A stretch of 64,000 bases of DNA from Manis javanica (lineage: Eukaryota; Chordata; Mammalia; Pholidota; Manidae). Shown one piece after another: positions 23,561 to 36,139 of the stretch; the stretch's first letter is position 1; each line of letters starts with the position of its first letter. The DNA lies in contig NC_133166.1 of the NCBI RefSeq assembly GCF_040802235.1, forward strand, positions 114,838,991 through 114,902,990. Reading direction: 5' to 3'. Both the position numbers and the translations under genes were made by a program. A model generated the notes under the pieces. That model worked only from the letters and a program-made list of their open reading frames with translations, ran no database searches and had not been told where the DNA came from.

Positions 23561-24149
23561 GTTATTATCACAGCTTTTAACAGTTTGCAGAGTGCACTCG
23601 GCCGGGGGCAGTGAGGAGCAGCAGGCGCTCCGGGAAGTGCCCTCCTGGGCACGGAGTCAGAAGCCCTGGCATTGAGGACCTGCCGTGCAGGTTCCTTCCA
23701 GCGTGCCTTTCTTTGTGTACTTCGAGTGACTTGTTTCACCTCTGGGCAGCTCTTTCCTCATCTCACAAATGTTGGGGTTAGACCAGGTCCCTAGGTCCCT
23801 GGTAGCTTTGAAATTCTTAAAAATCTGGTTGTTCATTGCGAGAGGTGGCCCGGGCCCATTATCCCCATTCTGCAGCTGAGAAAACCGTGGCCCAGAGATG
23901 TGCTGATGTCTGCCAGGTCACAGCTAGAGCCTGGTGAGTCTTTACCGAGAAGTCTTTGTCGTCCCTGTTGCTCCCTTCCCACTGCTGCCGGCAACCCGGG
24001 CTTGGCTTCCCACGTCACCCTTCCCCCGCCTTGTGATGCAGATTCTTATGCTGGCTGTGGATGTGCTCAGCATTTCTATCCACTGGCAGCTGTGGCTTTT
24101 CTGTTCGCCTGCTCTTCATCTTAACTCTTGAACTCTTACTCACATTCTT

Positions 24150-24720
24150 TTGCACGTCTATCATGCTCAGAGCCCTAAACTGGGTGCTGGGAGAAGACAC
24201 GGGAGATGTGGTTAATCCTTGCCCTAGAACTGCCCACGAACCGATGGGGGGAGAGAAAAAGAAACGGAACCCAAGCAGCAAGTCAGCCTGGAGCACATGT
24301 TTGTAGAGGGCCTGTACGGGTGAGGTGTGGCCCCGAGGAGGGCGTGGAAGACGAAGTCTAGGAAGCAAATCGGGGCCAAGCACACACTAAGGCCACAGAG
24401 AGGAGAAACGGACTGACTGGGGGCTGGTCAGGGACCAGACTGGGAATGACTTTGTAGAGAGGTGAGTTGTGAGCCTCTTTTGGTTCCACTGGAGCCAGTA
24501 GTGAAGAAGCAGTGATGGGACTTGAGCGACAGGTTTTATTCTGGAGGAGACTGAGAGTTTTAAGCGGCTAGAACGTTCAAGAGGAAGGCTGAGGAAGGTG
24601 GAAGGAGAATGTGGGGGAAATAGCACCTCCCAGGTGAGTGTGAGCAGTTTGGTTGGTCGCTGCAAGGAGGCCTGTAGGGGATGTATTAGGCATGGGCGCT
24701 TGCTAAGGTTCAGGTAGGGC
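24150..24720. other. Degenerate ancient repeat-like DNA, unassigned
   Basis: The text 'ggtgctgggagaagacac' and 'ggcctgtacgggtgagg' followed by a purine-rich stretch resembles the class at 6415-7140, but it is too diverged to assign. A weak L2-like stretch follows at about 24960-25300. Confidence 0.3.
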
Positions 24721-27009
24721 TGAACTGATTGGGCCCAAAGGCACCAGGGCATGCGGTTGAGCTCTGAGGGCCAGGCAGAGTGTTCTGGTGAGCAACTTGT
24801 GAGCAGACATCTTGTGTTTCTTAGTCCTTGCTCTGCCCTGCAGGAAGGGTCTTTGTTCCCTATAGTTGCTCAATATCTATTTGTTGAATTGAATTAGTTT
24901 GCCACCACAGGTTCCACTATTCGTCCCAAAGTCCCCTTTGCACCCTATCTCTACTCAACCTGATTCAGCTTGATTGACCCTCTCTCGGCCAGTCCTCACC
25001 TCCAGGATCATCTCTCAGGGAGGTTTGCCATGGTGGCTGTGGCCTCATTGGCCCCTCCTGCCTTTGATGTGCCAATACAGGTTTGCGCCTTTGTTTGGTC
25101 CTGCTCCTTGCTTTCTCCTTGTCTCATTTCCAGTATCCCAGTACCCTGGGTGCTGTGCTTGGGGCCTGTCTGCCCCACACTGCTCACAAAGGCTGTGGGA
25201 CCAAGGTGGGGCCGGACCACCAAGTCACAGTTCTCTGTGTGCCTCTTCCCTGGGTCCCCAGAGTCCCTAACACAGTGCCGGAACAAGTAGGTGCTTGACT
25301 AATGTTTTGGATGAATCAGTAGAAAATGGCTCAAATTGGAAATCTGTGGGAAGGGTGGAAGCCAGGGAGCCGGGATAGGATTCACATTTGGGGCTGCAGA
25401 GATGGCTGTCATGTCAGTGAAGCTTGCAGGGAGGCCCAGGCAGGCCCCACACTGTCCATCTCTCTCTCTAGCACATGGGCTGGATGCCTCCCCCAGGGAC
25501 ACATTTTCCTTGAGGATTCACATGGGCCTTCTCTGTGGCTGCCTCACTGTAGCATCTTACCCTCTTCCAGATGAGCCCCTACTCCCCACACCCAGAAGGT
25601 GGGCCTGTTTGGGGGCTTCTCATCCAGAGACATCCTTCACAGAAGTGGGGTCTGCTTACTTGGAAACCTCACTGGGGCCTGATTGGCCATCCCCTCCCTT
25701 CTTTGTCTTCACTGCTTCTCGTCTTAGCTGTGGGTACTTCACCAAACTGTCAAGGGAATAGGACCTGAGAGTGGAAGAGTGGAAAATGAGGAAAAGAACA
25801 AACCATTTCCCCTTACCTATTGAATGAAAAGATCCCATCCCACCTATTGGGCATGTTCTTCCATTTAACCCCCCAGGCACACTCTTCTGCCTCAGCCCTC
25901 ATATGACACTCTTCACTCTTGCCCCCAAACTCACTTCCTAGTGTCCCTCCTCCACTCTTGTTCCTGGTGACCTTGTTTCCTGCAGGGTTTTCACTCTTAC
26001 CTTGTCCTGTCAAAATTAAATTTCTCTTCAAGACTCAGGCTTTCCTGCATTAAGTCTTACCAGATCTGTGCAGTTGGATGTGGGTTCTCTCTTTCAGTAA
26101 TAATAATGATAAATAATGGCTTACTGTTGTAGTCAAAGCCAACCTTCATTGAGCTCTTACTTTGGGGTGGCAGGGACCTTGCTAGGCCTTTTGCTTACCT
26201 CTCTTATCCCATTTGATTATCAATACAGCCCTATAGCAAAGCTTCTGTTAGATCCTTGTTTATAGGTCTGCCCTCGGCTGTCAGGCTCGCAGTGTCTTCT
26301 TGGGTCCCTCTCATGTATTATCCTGTTTTTTTTACTCTATATTAGCCAGTCCCCAGCAACTTGCTCTTTGGCACTTGTACCTTCTGGCATGTACTTTATG
26401 CAAGGTATGTGCTCAGTAAATATTTTATTGAGGTGAGTGCCCCAAACATTCATTTTTAGCCTTGACATAATATACCAAGGCAACTGGTTTTTGCGGAACA
26501 TGAATTCAGTTCATTTGATGACTTGTTGATGTCTCTATTTTTTCTTTTTATTGACCAGTGGCTAGAGCTGAATGACAGGTGTGGCCTTTCAAAAGCAAGC
26601 TTTCTCTAAACTCCAAAAAGTGGTCACACACCACCAACTGTGGGCTTCTGTGGTCTGAACATGGGGTGTACTCTTACATACATGTGTATGAGGGCTCTCT
26701 GCAGGAAAGGATCTGAGGAGATAGGAGACATATCAGCTCTCAGGTCATGTAAGATAGTTCTTAAATGGTGTCACGTTGCATAGTGAGATAGGAAACGGGC
26801 TCAGAGAATCTGAGGACAGGTAGCTCCTGAAGGATCAGAGGCAGCACTGCAGAGAAAGAAGGCTTGGGGCTGGATGGGACGGACAAGAGTAAAAAGCGCT
26901 TCAGATAAAACAGTAAGTTTCTAGAACTTCTTGCTTCTATGTAGCCGGTGCCAGAAAGGGTTTTACTTAAATATTTCTTACTACACATGTCACATCTGAG
27001 TTTGTCCTC

Positions 27010-27130
27010 TGTACCAGGTACAGTGACAGTGTGTTGTGTGTGTTACCTCTTTGGGAAGCCTATGAAAGGGGTGTTGTTCTTACTCCCATTTCACAGATGA
27101 GGAAACAGGCTTTCAGTGTTGATGGGAGTG
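27010..27130 (-). repeat. MIR
   Basis: 'tactcccatttcacagatgaggaaacaggct' is a clean complement-sense MIR core. Confidence 0.8.
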
Positions 27131-27342
27131 GGGGGAACGAGCCCAGGAAGCTGAACAACAGAGCCCTGGGTACTCTCGGCTCTGTGCTGTCCTGGGGCTC
27201 CCCCCTGTCCCCAGATTCTTCTGAGGCGGAGGCAAAGTAACAGTTCTTCTCTGGGTTCTAAATCTATGCTCATGCTACTCCTGGGTTCTCTGGAGAGGGC
27301 CTGGAGAAACTAGGATAACACTTCTTTTTTCTTTTACTTTAG

Positions 27343-27379
27343 ATAGCACCTGCCTTCTGAGAGCTGACAAACACTGAGG
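27343..27379 (+). other. Candidate 37-bp untranslated second exon
   Basis: A strong acceptor (a run of T and C ending in ACTTTAG at 27336-27342) precedes the segment, and a consensus donor (GAGG followed by GTAAGT at 27380) ends it. The exon would join the first exon at 22888 across a 4454-bp intron. It has no ATG, which fits a 5' UTR exon. I did not recognise the gene. The evidence is splice-site strength only. Confidence 0.45.
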
Positions 27380-29395
27380 GTAAGTCCTGCGCCTGAATCC
27401 AGGTCAGTGGGGTGTGCGTGTGGGTCTCCTGCAGGAGCAGCTGTAAATGTTAGCTGTCCTGGCATGCCAGTTAATCAAGCTCAGTAAATAAAAAGGGCCA
27501 AGCTCTGATTTTTGGGAAATGTAAGCAGTCCTTGTCTATTCCAGGTCTCTCTTGGTTTTCTTGTTTTCCACAGGAAGGTGACATCTGGCTCCCTGTTGGC
27601 CCCAGTTAGCAGCTGACCAGCCTCAGTGGGAGACCCTAGTTCTGGGAGAGTGTGGCTTGGAAAGCCGGTCAGGGCAGGGTGGCAAGGCTTGTCAGGGCCA
27701 CAAGAAGCATCTTCAGGGCTGGGAAGCCCCTGAGAAGACCCCTTGAGTCAACTCGTAGAGCAGGCCATTGGGCACAGGAGGCGGCTGTGTCAGCTGGTGT
27801 TGAAATACTTGGAACATTGATCCTCAGGCTGTGGGATCACATGACAAGGGGGCAGAGGTGGCACTGTCCCTTCTCCCTCACACACAGTGTTCAGGCAGCA
27901 CTGCCCTGCATCACCTGCTGCTTTTAAGGTTTCCTCTCACTCAGGCTCCCCCTGATTGCATTGATCCGCATGCATCTCGGCCTGAATCCCACAGCCCTCT
28001 GGGCTGACCTGGTGGTCCAGTTCTGTTTCCGGCTGTAGTCCTGTGAGCATCCTAGCCAGACATGGTCCTCGCTGTCTGTCTAGCATCCTGCCTGCATTTC
28101 AGACCCTGATAACATTTTTCCCTTCATCCAAAGGCAGGCCAACTGCCTTCCCCATTTCATAGACAGGTGCCCTGGGGACTTTGTGGCTCAGAGACAACTT
28201 CCTCCACAGCTCATGTTCAGTGCTCAGAGTGAGAATTCCTTTGTGTAAGGATTTTTCTTGGGTTTCCACCCATTGTGTCGGGATTTTTCTCAGGTGACTC
28301 TTCATGACCCAGGAGTTATTCTCCTTTCTGAGATTTTCCCACTGTCTTCTCTTGCCCTGGGCCAGCAGTTTTTTACCCTATGATTGAGTTTGCCTAGAAA
28401 GTGGGCAATGGAAAGGCAGATGGTATGGGATGTAAATACCTCTAGACTTTTGATGGACTCCACCCTCCGCAAAGTTTCCTCTGCCCTGTTCTCCCTTCTC
28501 ACTCTCTTGTTTTCCTATTCTTGGCTGATAGAGTTGAATGTTACTGCTCTGACTTGCCTCCCATTGAGGAGAGGTGGGGCCATTGGGTGAAGGCCACCCC
28601 CAAACCACCTATCCTATGGATCAGAAAAACCGGGGCCCAGAGAAGGCCGATTAGCAGAATCCAGGAATTTCCCCCCCAACTTTTAACATCTTTTACTGCA
28701 TGTTTTCTCCCAATCCATCAGGCAGAAGGGAAGATTGGTTGCCAAGAAGGGTGCCTTCTCCTAGGTCATCTCATTTGTCAAGGCTTGTTTGGCTCTTCAG
28801 TCCCTAAGTCCCTGCTGAGCCCCCTGAGCTTTGGTTACCTGAGCTAAGGCTCTGCCATAGGAGACTGCTGCCCTGCCGTCCTCCTGTGCTGTCTCCTTGG
28901 TGATTCTGGAGACGTGCATGTAGGTTTTTTTTCAAGTATTCTTCCAGAAGGCATAACCCAGGTCATCCCAGCAGACCTCGCTCTGGCTACTCTTCCCTCC
29001 TTGTCCAGATTTGCCTGTAGGCCAGAGCAGGATGTGAGGCTGGGATATCCAAGGCTGCCCTAAGTACATTTCCACCAGCTGTGTGTGCAGAGGGGCCAGA
29101 CCCCACATGTGGCAGCTCCTCTCCTGACCAACAGCCATCCCTGGCCGAGGCCTCGGGGAAAATTCCGTGATCTGGCTGTGCTGAGTCATGCTTTCGTCTC
29201 TGAGGTTATGTCTGTCACATCTTGCAGGTCTCATTGGTCAGCTCAGGGTCTGGGAATGGCTGCGGTTGCTCGGGAGTGATCTCATGCTGCTGAGCTCTCA
29301 CATCGCATCACGGTATGCTTCTCTGAGGGTTTTCACTAACTACTGCCTTGCTCATCAATATGAAACTTATTAATATGAAATAATAGTATACTATT
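27380..29395. other. Unique DNA, probably intronic
   Basis: No repeat family or coding exon was recognised. A further acceptor-like sequence (TTTTCCACAG, ending at 27573) opens a stretch without a convincing donor. If the 27343 exon is real, this is the start of an intron that continues to the end of the window. Confidence 0.4.
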
Positions 29396-29500
29396 CTGGA
29401 AACATTCTTCTCAGAAAGAGGAAACTGAGGTTCAGAGAGACTAAGTGACTTGGTCAGGTGATAGGTGACTGATGAATGGCATGTCCAGGTGAGGTTTTTG
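29396..29500 (-). repeat. MIR
   Basis: 'cagaaagaggaaactgaggttcagagagactaagtgacttgg' is a good reverse MIR core. Confidence 0.8.
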
Positions 29501-29520
29501 ATGCCAAAACCCTACTCCTG

Positions 29521-29543
29521 TTTGTGTGTGTGTGTGTGTGTGT
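29521..29543 (+). repeat. Short GT microsatellite
   Basis: About ten GT units directly precede the target duplication of the truncated L1 at 29557. Confidence 0.9.
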
Positions 29544-29556
29544 AATGTACATTTTT

Positions 29557-29711
29557 TTATATTTTGGTATCATTAATCTACAATTACATGAAGAACATTA
29601 TGTTTACTAGACTGCCCCCTTCACCAAGTCCCCCCCACAAAACCCATTACAGTCACTGTCCATCAGCATAGTAAGATGCTATAGAATCACTACTTGTCTT
29701 CTCTGTGTTGT
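29557..29711 (-). mobile_element. Severely 5'-truncated young L1 (155 bp)
   Basis: Only the last part of the 3' UTR is present ('ggtatcattaatctac', 'cactgtccatcagcatagtaagatgc' on plus). The 14-bp duplication 'taatgtacattttt' flanks it perfectly at 29543-29556 and 29712-29725. Its terminus is the ordinary L1 3' end, not the extended one of the 36-44 kb element. Confidence 0.95.
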
Positions 29712-30104
29712 TAATGTACATTTTTGTGTAACAAAGATTATTTGAAAGTTACTTTGATTAAAAAAAAAGTTGATTTACAATGTGTTAAATTTACGAACTC
29801 AAAAATTTAGTTCTTTTAAAGGCTAGTCTATTAAGGTTAGCTTTCAAGTGTAGCCTAGAAATCTTTCTGTTCTATTACTGATTCTAGAAAATCTTAACAT
29901 CAGTCTTAAAGGAGCCTTTGATTAATATTTGATCCCATTTTCAAACTTAACTCATTTGAAGATTTCAAGTTAAATTTACTAATTTCACCCAACTTTATTT
30001 ATACTTCCAATTGCCTGATTAATAAACATCCCTAATACTTAAATAATGACTGTAAATCTAATAAATCTGACTCTTAAAGTTTCTTTAACATTCCTGTACT
30101 GTTT

Positions 30105-30915
30105 TGTGTTTTATTTTTTTTTAAATAGCTTTATTGATGTAGTTTTGACTAGTGGCACATACTTAAAAGTGCACAATGTATAAGTTTTGACATTTGTACA
30201 CACTTGTGAAACCATAACCACAATTAACATAGTGAGCACATCCATCACCTCCAAAAATGTCCCTGTGTCCTTTGTAATCCTTCCCTCCAGTCCCTCCCTG
30301 CCTCTCCCCAAGTAACCACTGGACTCTTTTCTGTTATTGTAGATTATTTTGCATTTTTCTGGAGTTTTACATAAGTGGAATCCTATATAGTCTGTATCCT
30401 TTTTGTCTGGCTTCTTTTACTCAGCATTATTTACAGATTTGCCCAGGTTACATGTATCAACAGTTATTTCCTTTTTATTGCTGAGTAATAAAATACTGTT
30501 ATGTGGATGTTCCACAATTTGTTTATCTATTCACCTGCTTCTGGTCAGTTCAGTTGTTTCCAGTTTTTGGTGATTCTAAATAAAGCTTCAGTGAGAATTT
30601 GTGTACAAGTTTTTGTATGGACATATATATCCTTTTGGGCAGACGTGTAGGAGTGGAGTGGCTGGGTCATATGGTAGGAGTGTGTTAACTTAAACTGTCC
30701 AGCTGTCTTCCAGAGTGGTTGTACCATCTACATTCTCACCAGCAGGGTGTAAGAGTTGCAGTCCTGCCACATGCTCTCCAGCTCTGGATATGGTCAGACT
30801 TTAATGTTAGCTGTTCTAAAAGGTGTGTAGTGGTATCTCATGGTTCGAATTTGAATTTCTATGGTAATTAATAATGTTGAGTGTCTTGTATGCTTATCTG
30901 TCATCTGCCATATTG
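30105..30915 (-). mobile_element. Old L1 fragment
   Basis: The 3' UTR wording 'tagctttattgatgtag' and 'aagtgcacaatgtataag' leads into ORF2 phrases ('ctgagtaataaaatactgttatg', 'gggtcatatggtaggag', 'caccagcagggtgtaag'). It is 5'-truncated, heavily decayed and lies next to the older full-length L1. Confidence 0.9.
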
Positions 30916-30967
30916 ATTTCAAAATTAGTAAAAATTACTACTTAAAATCACAAGTCTAAACCAGCTA

Positions 30968-30978
30968 CTCAGTTACAT
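30968..30978. repeat. Target-site duplication of the older L1, left copy
   Basis: 'ctcagttacat' is identical to 45911-45921, where it directly abuts the L1 5' end. The pair is 14.9 kb apart because a second L1 sits inside. Confidence 0.85.
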
Positions 30979-31355
30979 TTTTTTCCCAAGAAAATAATGT
31001 TTATTTATTTATTTTTATTATTTTTATTTTTTCAGTATCATTAATATACACTTACATGAACAACATTGTAGTTACTAGATTCTCCCCATTATCAAGTCCC
31101 CACCACATACCCCATTACAGTCATTGTCCATCAGTGTAGTAAGATGCTATAGAATCACTACTTGTCTTCTCTCTGCTGTACTGCCTTCCCCGTGCCCCAC
31201 CCCCTCCATTATGTGTGCTAATCATAATGCCCCTTTTTCCTCTTATCCTTCCCTTCCCACCCATCCTCCCCAGTCCTTTTCCCTTTGGTAACTTAGTCCA
31301 CTCTTGGGTTCTGTGATTCTGCTGCTGTTTTGTTCCTTCAGTTTTTGCTTTGTTC

Positions 31356-34300
31356 TTATACTCCACATATGAGTGAAATCATTTGGTACTTGTCTTTCTC
31401 CACCTGGCTTATTTCACTGAGCATAATACCCTCTTCCTCCATCCGTGTTGCTGCAAATGGTACGATTTGTTTTCTTCTTAGGGCTGAATAATATTCCATT
31501 GTGTATACGTACCACATCTTCTTTATCCATTCATCTACTGATGGACACTTAGGTTGCTTCCACTTCTTGGCTATTGTAAATAGTGCTGCAATAAGCATAG
31601 GGGTGCATATGTTTTTTTCAAACTGGGCTGCTGTATTCTTAGGGTAAATTTCTAGGAGTGGAATTCCTGGGTCAAATGGTATTTCTATTTTGAGTTTTTT
31701 GAGGAACCTCCATACTGCTTTCCACAATGGTTACATCCCCACCAGCAGTGTAGAAGGGTTCCCCTTTCTCCACATCCTCGCCAACATTTGTTGTTGTTTG
31801 TCTTTTGGATGGTGGTGTGAAGTGATATCTCATTGTGGTTTTAATTTGCGTTTCTATGATGATTAGCGATGTGGAACATCTTTTCATGTGCCTGTTGGCC
31901 ATCTCAATTTCTTCTTTGTAGAAGTGTCTGTTCAGATCCTCTGCCCATTTTTTAGTTGACTTATTTGCTTTTTGTTTGTTGAGGTGTGTGAGCTCTTTAT
32001 ATAATTTGGATGTCAACCCCTTATCAAATATGTCATTTATGAATATATTCTCCCATACTATAGGATGTCTTCTTGTTCTACTAATGGTATCCTTTGCTGT
32101 ACAGAAGCCTTTTTAGTTTGATATAGTCCCACTTGTTCATTTTTGCTTTTGTTTCCCTTGCCTGGGGAGATATGTTCATGAAGAAGTTGTTCATATTTAT
32201 GTCCAAGAGATTTTGCCTATGTTTTTTTCTAAGAGTTTTATGGTTTCATGACTTACATTCAGGTCTTTGATCCATTTTGAGTTTACTTTTGTATATGGGG
32301 TTGGACAATAATCCAGTTTCATTCACTTACATGTAGATGTCCAGTTTTGCCAACACCAGCTGTTGAAGAGGCTGTCATTTCCCCATTGTATATCCATGGC
32401 TCCTTTATTGTATATTAATTGACCATATATGCTTGGGTTAATATCTGGACTCTCTATTCTGTTCCACTGGTCTATGGTCTGTTCTTGTGCCAGTACCAAA
32501 TTGTCTTGATTACTGTGGCTTTGGAGTAGAGCTTCAAGTCAGGGAGCATAATTCTCCCTGCTTTATTCTTCCTTCTCAGGATTGCTTTGGCTTTTCAGGG
32601 TCTTTTGTGGTTCTGTATGAATTTTAGAACTATTTGCTCTAGTTCATTGAAGAATTCTGTCGGTATTTTGATAGGGATTGCATTGAATCTGTAGATTGCT
32701 TTAGGCAGGATGGCCATTTTGACAATATTAATTCTTCCTAGCCAGGAGCAAGGGATGAATTTCCATTTATTAGTATCCTCTTTAATTTTCTTAGGAGTGT
32801 CCCATAGTTTTCAGGGTGTAGGTCTTTCACTTCCTTGGTCAGGTTTATTCCTAGGTATTTTATTCTTTTTGATGCAATTGTGAATGGAATTGTTTTCCTG
32901 ATTTCTCTTTCTGCTAGTTCATTCATGTATAGGAAGGCAACAGAATTCTGTGTATTAACTTTGTATCCTGCAACTTTGCTGAATTCAGATATTAGATCTA
33001 GTAGTTTTGGAGTGAATTCTTTAGGGTTTTTTATGTACAATATCATGTCATCTGCAAACAGGGACAGTTTGACTTCTTCCTTACCAATGGATGCCTTTTA
33101 TTTCTTTGTGTTGTCTGATTGCCATAGCTAAGACCTCCAGAACATGTTGAATAAATTATGTTGAATAAAAGTGGGGAGAGTGGGCATCCTTGTCTTGTTC
33201 CTGATCTTAAAGGAAAAGCTTTCAGTTTCTCGCTGTTAAGTATAATGTTGGCTGTGGGTTTGTCATATATGGCCTTTATTGTGTTGAGGTACTTGCCCTG
33301 TATACCCATTTTGTTGAGGGTTTTTATTATGAATGGATGTTGAATTTTGTCAAATGCTTTTTCAGCATCTATGGAGATGATCATGTGGTTTTTGTCCTTC
33401 TTCTTGTTGATGTAGTGGATGATGTTGATCAATTTTCGAGTGTTGTACCATCCTTGCATCCCTGGAATGAATCCCACTTGATCATGATGGATGATCTTTT
33501 TGATGTATTTTTGAATTTGGTTTGCTAATATTTTGTTGAGTTTTTTTGCGTCTATGTTCATCAGGGATATTGGTCTGTAATTTTCTTTTTTTGTGGTGTC
33601 TTTGCCTGGTTTTGGTATTAGAGTGATGTTGGCCTTGTGGAATGAGTTTGGGATTATACCTTCCTCTTCTACTTTTTGGAAAACCTTAAGGAGGATGGGT
33701 ATTAGGTCTTCACTAAATGTTTGATGAAATTCAGCAGTGAAACCATCTGGTCCAAGAGTTTTGTTCTTAGGTAGTTTTTTGACTACCAGTTCAATTTTGT
33801 TGGTAGTAATTGGTCTGTTCAGATTTTCTGTTTCTTCCTGGGTCAGCCTTGGAAGGTTGTATTTTTCTAGGAAGTTGCCCATTTCTTCTAGGTTATCTAG
33901 TTTGTTACCATATAATTTTTCATAGTATTCTCTCATAATTCTTTGTATTTCTCTTGTGTCCATAGTGATTTTTCCTTTCTCATTTCTGATTCTGTTTATG
34001 TCTGTAGATTCTCTTTTTTTCTTGATAAGTCTGGCTAGGTGTTTATCTATTTTGTTTATTTTCTCAAAGAACCAGCTCCTACTTTCATTCTTTCTATTGT
34101 TTTATTCTTTGCAATTTTATTTATTTCTGCTTTAATCTTTGTTATGTCCCTCCTCTACTGACTTTGGGCCTCATTTGTTCTTCCTTTTCTAGTTTCATTA
34201 ATTATCAATTTAGACTGTTCATTTGGGATTGTTCTTCTTTCCTGAGGTAGGCCTGTATTGCAATATATTTCCCTCTTAGCACAGCCTTTGTTCGCATCCC

Positions 34301-35160
34301 ACAGATTTTGTGTTGTTGAATTATTGTTGTCATTTGTCTCCATATATTGCTTGCTCTCTGTTTTTATTTGGTCATTGATTCATTGATTATTTAGGCACAT
34401 GTTATTAAGCCTCCATGTTTTTGTGGGCTTTTTCATTTTCTTTGTGTAATTTGTTTCTAGTTTCATATCTTTGTGATCTGAGAAGCTGGTTGGTACAATT
34501 TCAATCTTTTTTAATTTACTGAGGTTCTTTTTGTGGCCTAGTATATAATCTATTCTTGAAAATGTTTCATGTGCACTTGAGAAGATGGTGTATCCTGTTG
34601 CTTTTGGATGGAGTGTTCTGTAGTTGTCCGTTAGGTCCATCTGTTCTAATACGTTGTTCAGTGCCTGTGTCTACTTATTTTCTGTCTGGTTGATCTGTCC
34701 TTTGGAATGAGTGGTGTGTTGAAGTCTCGTAGAATGAATGCATTACATTCTATTTCCCCTTTTAATTCTGTTAGTATTTGTTTCACATATGTAGTTGTTC
34801 CTGTGTTGAGTGCATAGACATATATAATGGTTATATCCTTTTGTTGGATTGACCCCTTTTCATTATGTAATGTCCTTCTTTGTCTCTTATGACTTTCTTT
34901 GTTTTGAAGTCTGTTTTGTCTGATACAAGTACTGCAACTCCTGCTTTTTTCTCCCTGTTAGCTGCATTAAATATCTTTTTCCATCCTTCACTTTTAGTGT
35001 GTATATGTCTTTGGGTTTGAAGTGATTCTCTTGTAGTCAGCAAATAGTTGGGTCTTGTTTTTTTATCCATTCAGTGACTCTGTCTTTTGATTGGTGCGTT
35101 CAGACCATTTACATTTAGGGTGATTATCGATAGGTATGTACTTATTGCCATTGCGGGCTT
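31356..35160 (-). pseudogene. Broken L1 ORF2 of the older element
   Basis: ORF2p-like sequence is split into several frames. Minus-strand pieces include 31356-31727 (C-terminal region), 31672-32016, 32738-33046, 33043-33963 (about 306 aa of reverse transcriptase with the GPDGF, IPKPG and [15 protein letters not shown] motifs), 34155-34343, 34380-34640 (endonuclease SDHK region) and 34831-35070. The order matches the intact ORF2p at 38313-42128. Multiple frameshifts and stops make it non-functional. Confidence 0.93.
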
Positions 35161-35389
35161 TAGATTCGTGGTTACCAAAAGTTCAAGGGTAACTTCCTTA
35201 CTGTCTAAGAGTCTAACTTAACTCACTTAGTATGTTACTACAAACACAATCTAATTTTTTTTTCCCTCCTTTTCTTCCTCCTCCATTATTTATACATTAA
35301 GTATCATATTCTGTACTCTTTGTCTATCCCTTTTTGTTACCTCTGGTGACAGCTATTTAACCTTACGAACACTTCCATCTATAGCAGTC

Positions 35390-36107
35390 CCTCCAATGTA
35401 CACTGTAGAGATGGTTTGAGGGAGCTAAATTCTCTCAACTTTTGCTTATCTGGAAATTGTTTAATACCTCCTTCAAATTTAAATGATAATTTTGCTGGAT
35501 AAAGTATTCTTGATTCGAGGCCTTTCTGTTTCATTGCATTTAATGTATCATGCCACTTCCTTGTAGCCTGTAGATGGTTTCTGCTGAGAAGTCTGATGAT
35601 AGCCTGATGGGTTTTCCTTTGTATGTGATCTTATTTCTCTCTCTGGCTGCTTTTAATAGTCTGTCCTTATCCTTGATCTTGCCATTTTAATTATTATATG
35701 TCTTGGTGTTGCCTTTCTTGGGTCCCTTGTGGTGGGAGATCTGTGCACCTCCATGACCTGAGAGACTATCTCCTTCCACAGATTGGGGAAGTTTTCAGCA
35801 ATTACTTCCTCAAAGACACTTTCTATCCCTTTTTCTCTCTTCTTCTGGTACCCCTATAATACAAATACTCTGTTTGGATTTGTCACACAGTTCTCTCAGT
35901 ATTCTTTCATTGTTAGAGATCCTTTCTTCTCTCTGTGCCTCAGCTTCTTTGTATTCCTCTTCCCTAATTTCTGTTTCATTTATCATCTCCTCCACCATAT
36001 CTAATCTGCTTTTAATACCCTCCATTGTGTTCTTCAATGATTGGATCTCCATCCTAAATTTGTGTCTGAGTTCTCAAATATTTTTCTGTACCTCCATGAG
36101 CATGTTA

Positions 36108-36116
<9 letters not shown>
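35390..36116 (-). pseudogene. Broken L1 ORF1 of the older element, disrupted by insertion
   Basis: A partial frame at 35810-36052 encodes coiled-coil and RNA-recognition sequence ending in an IIGVPEEE-like motif. The 5' codons of this ORF1 lie across the insertion at 44859-44958, with the likely ATG at about 44958. Both the insertion and earlier in-frame stops inactivate it. Its coiled coil is about 29 residues shorter than that of the young element over the same interval and lacks the 11-residue repeats. Confidence 0.85.
36103..36116. repeat. Target-site duplication of the young L1, left copy
   Basis: 'tgttaatgattttt' is repeated exactly at 44845-44858. The first T is ambiguous with the element end. 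The T-run edge fits the usual L1 endonuclease preference for a TTTT/A-type nick. Confidence 0.95.

Positions 36117-36139
<23 letters not shown>

Larger units (their letters stand above)
30979..36116 (-). mobile_element. Older full-length L1, 3' portion
   Basis: This is the downstream part of a full-length minus-strand L1 that resumes at 44859 and ends at 45910. It carries the 3' UTR (about 31030-31350), a broken ORF2 and most of ORF1. It begins after the 11-bp duplication 'ctcagttacat' (30968-30978, repeated at 45911-45921), followed by an AT-rich, microsatellite-like tail. Removing the young L1 and one duplication copy gives about 6190 bp, a normal full length. It is clearly related to the inserted element but visibly more diverged. 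Confidence 0.93.

Noticed and set aside
27574-27668. Possible further exon after the TTTTCCACAG acceptor
   Set aside because: No convincing donor follows and no coding content was seen.
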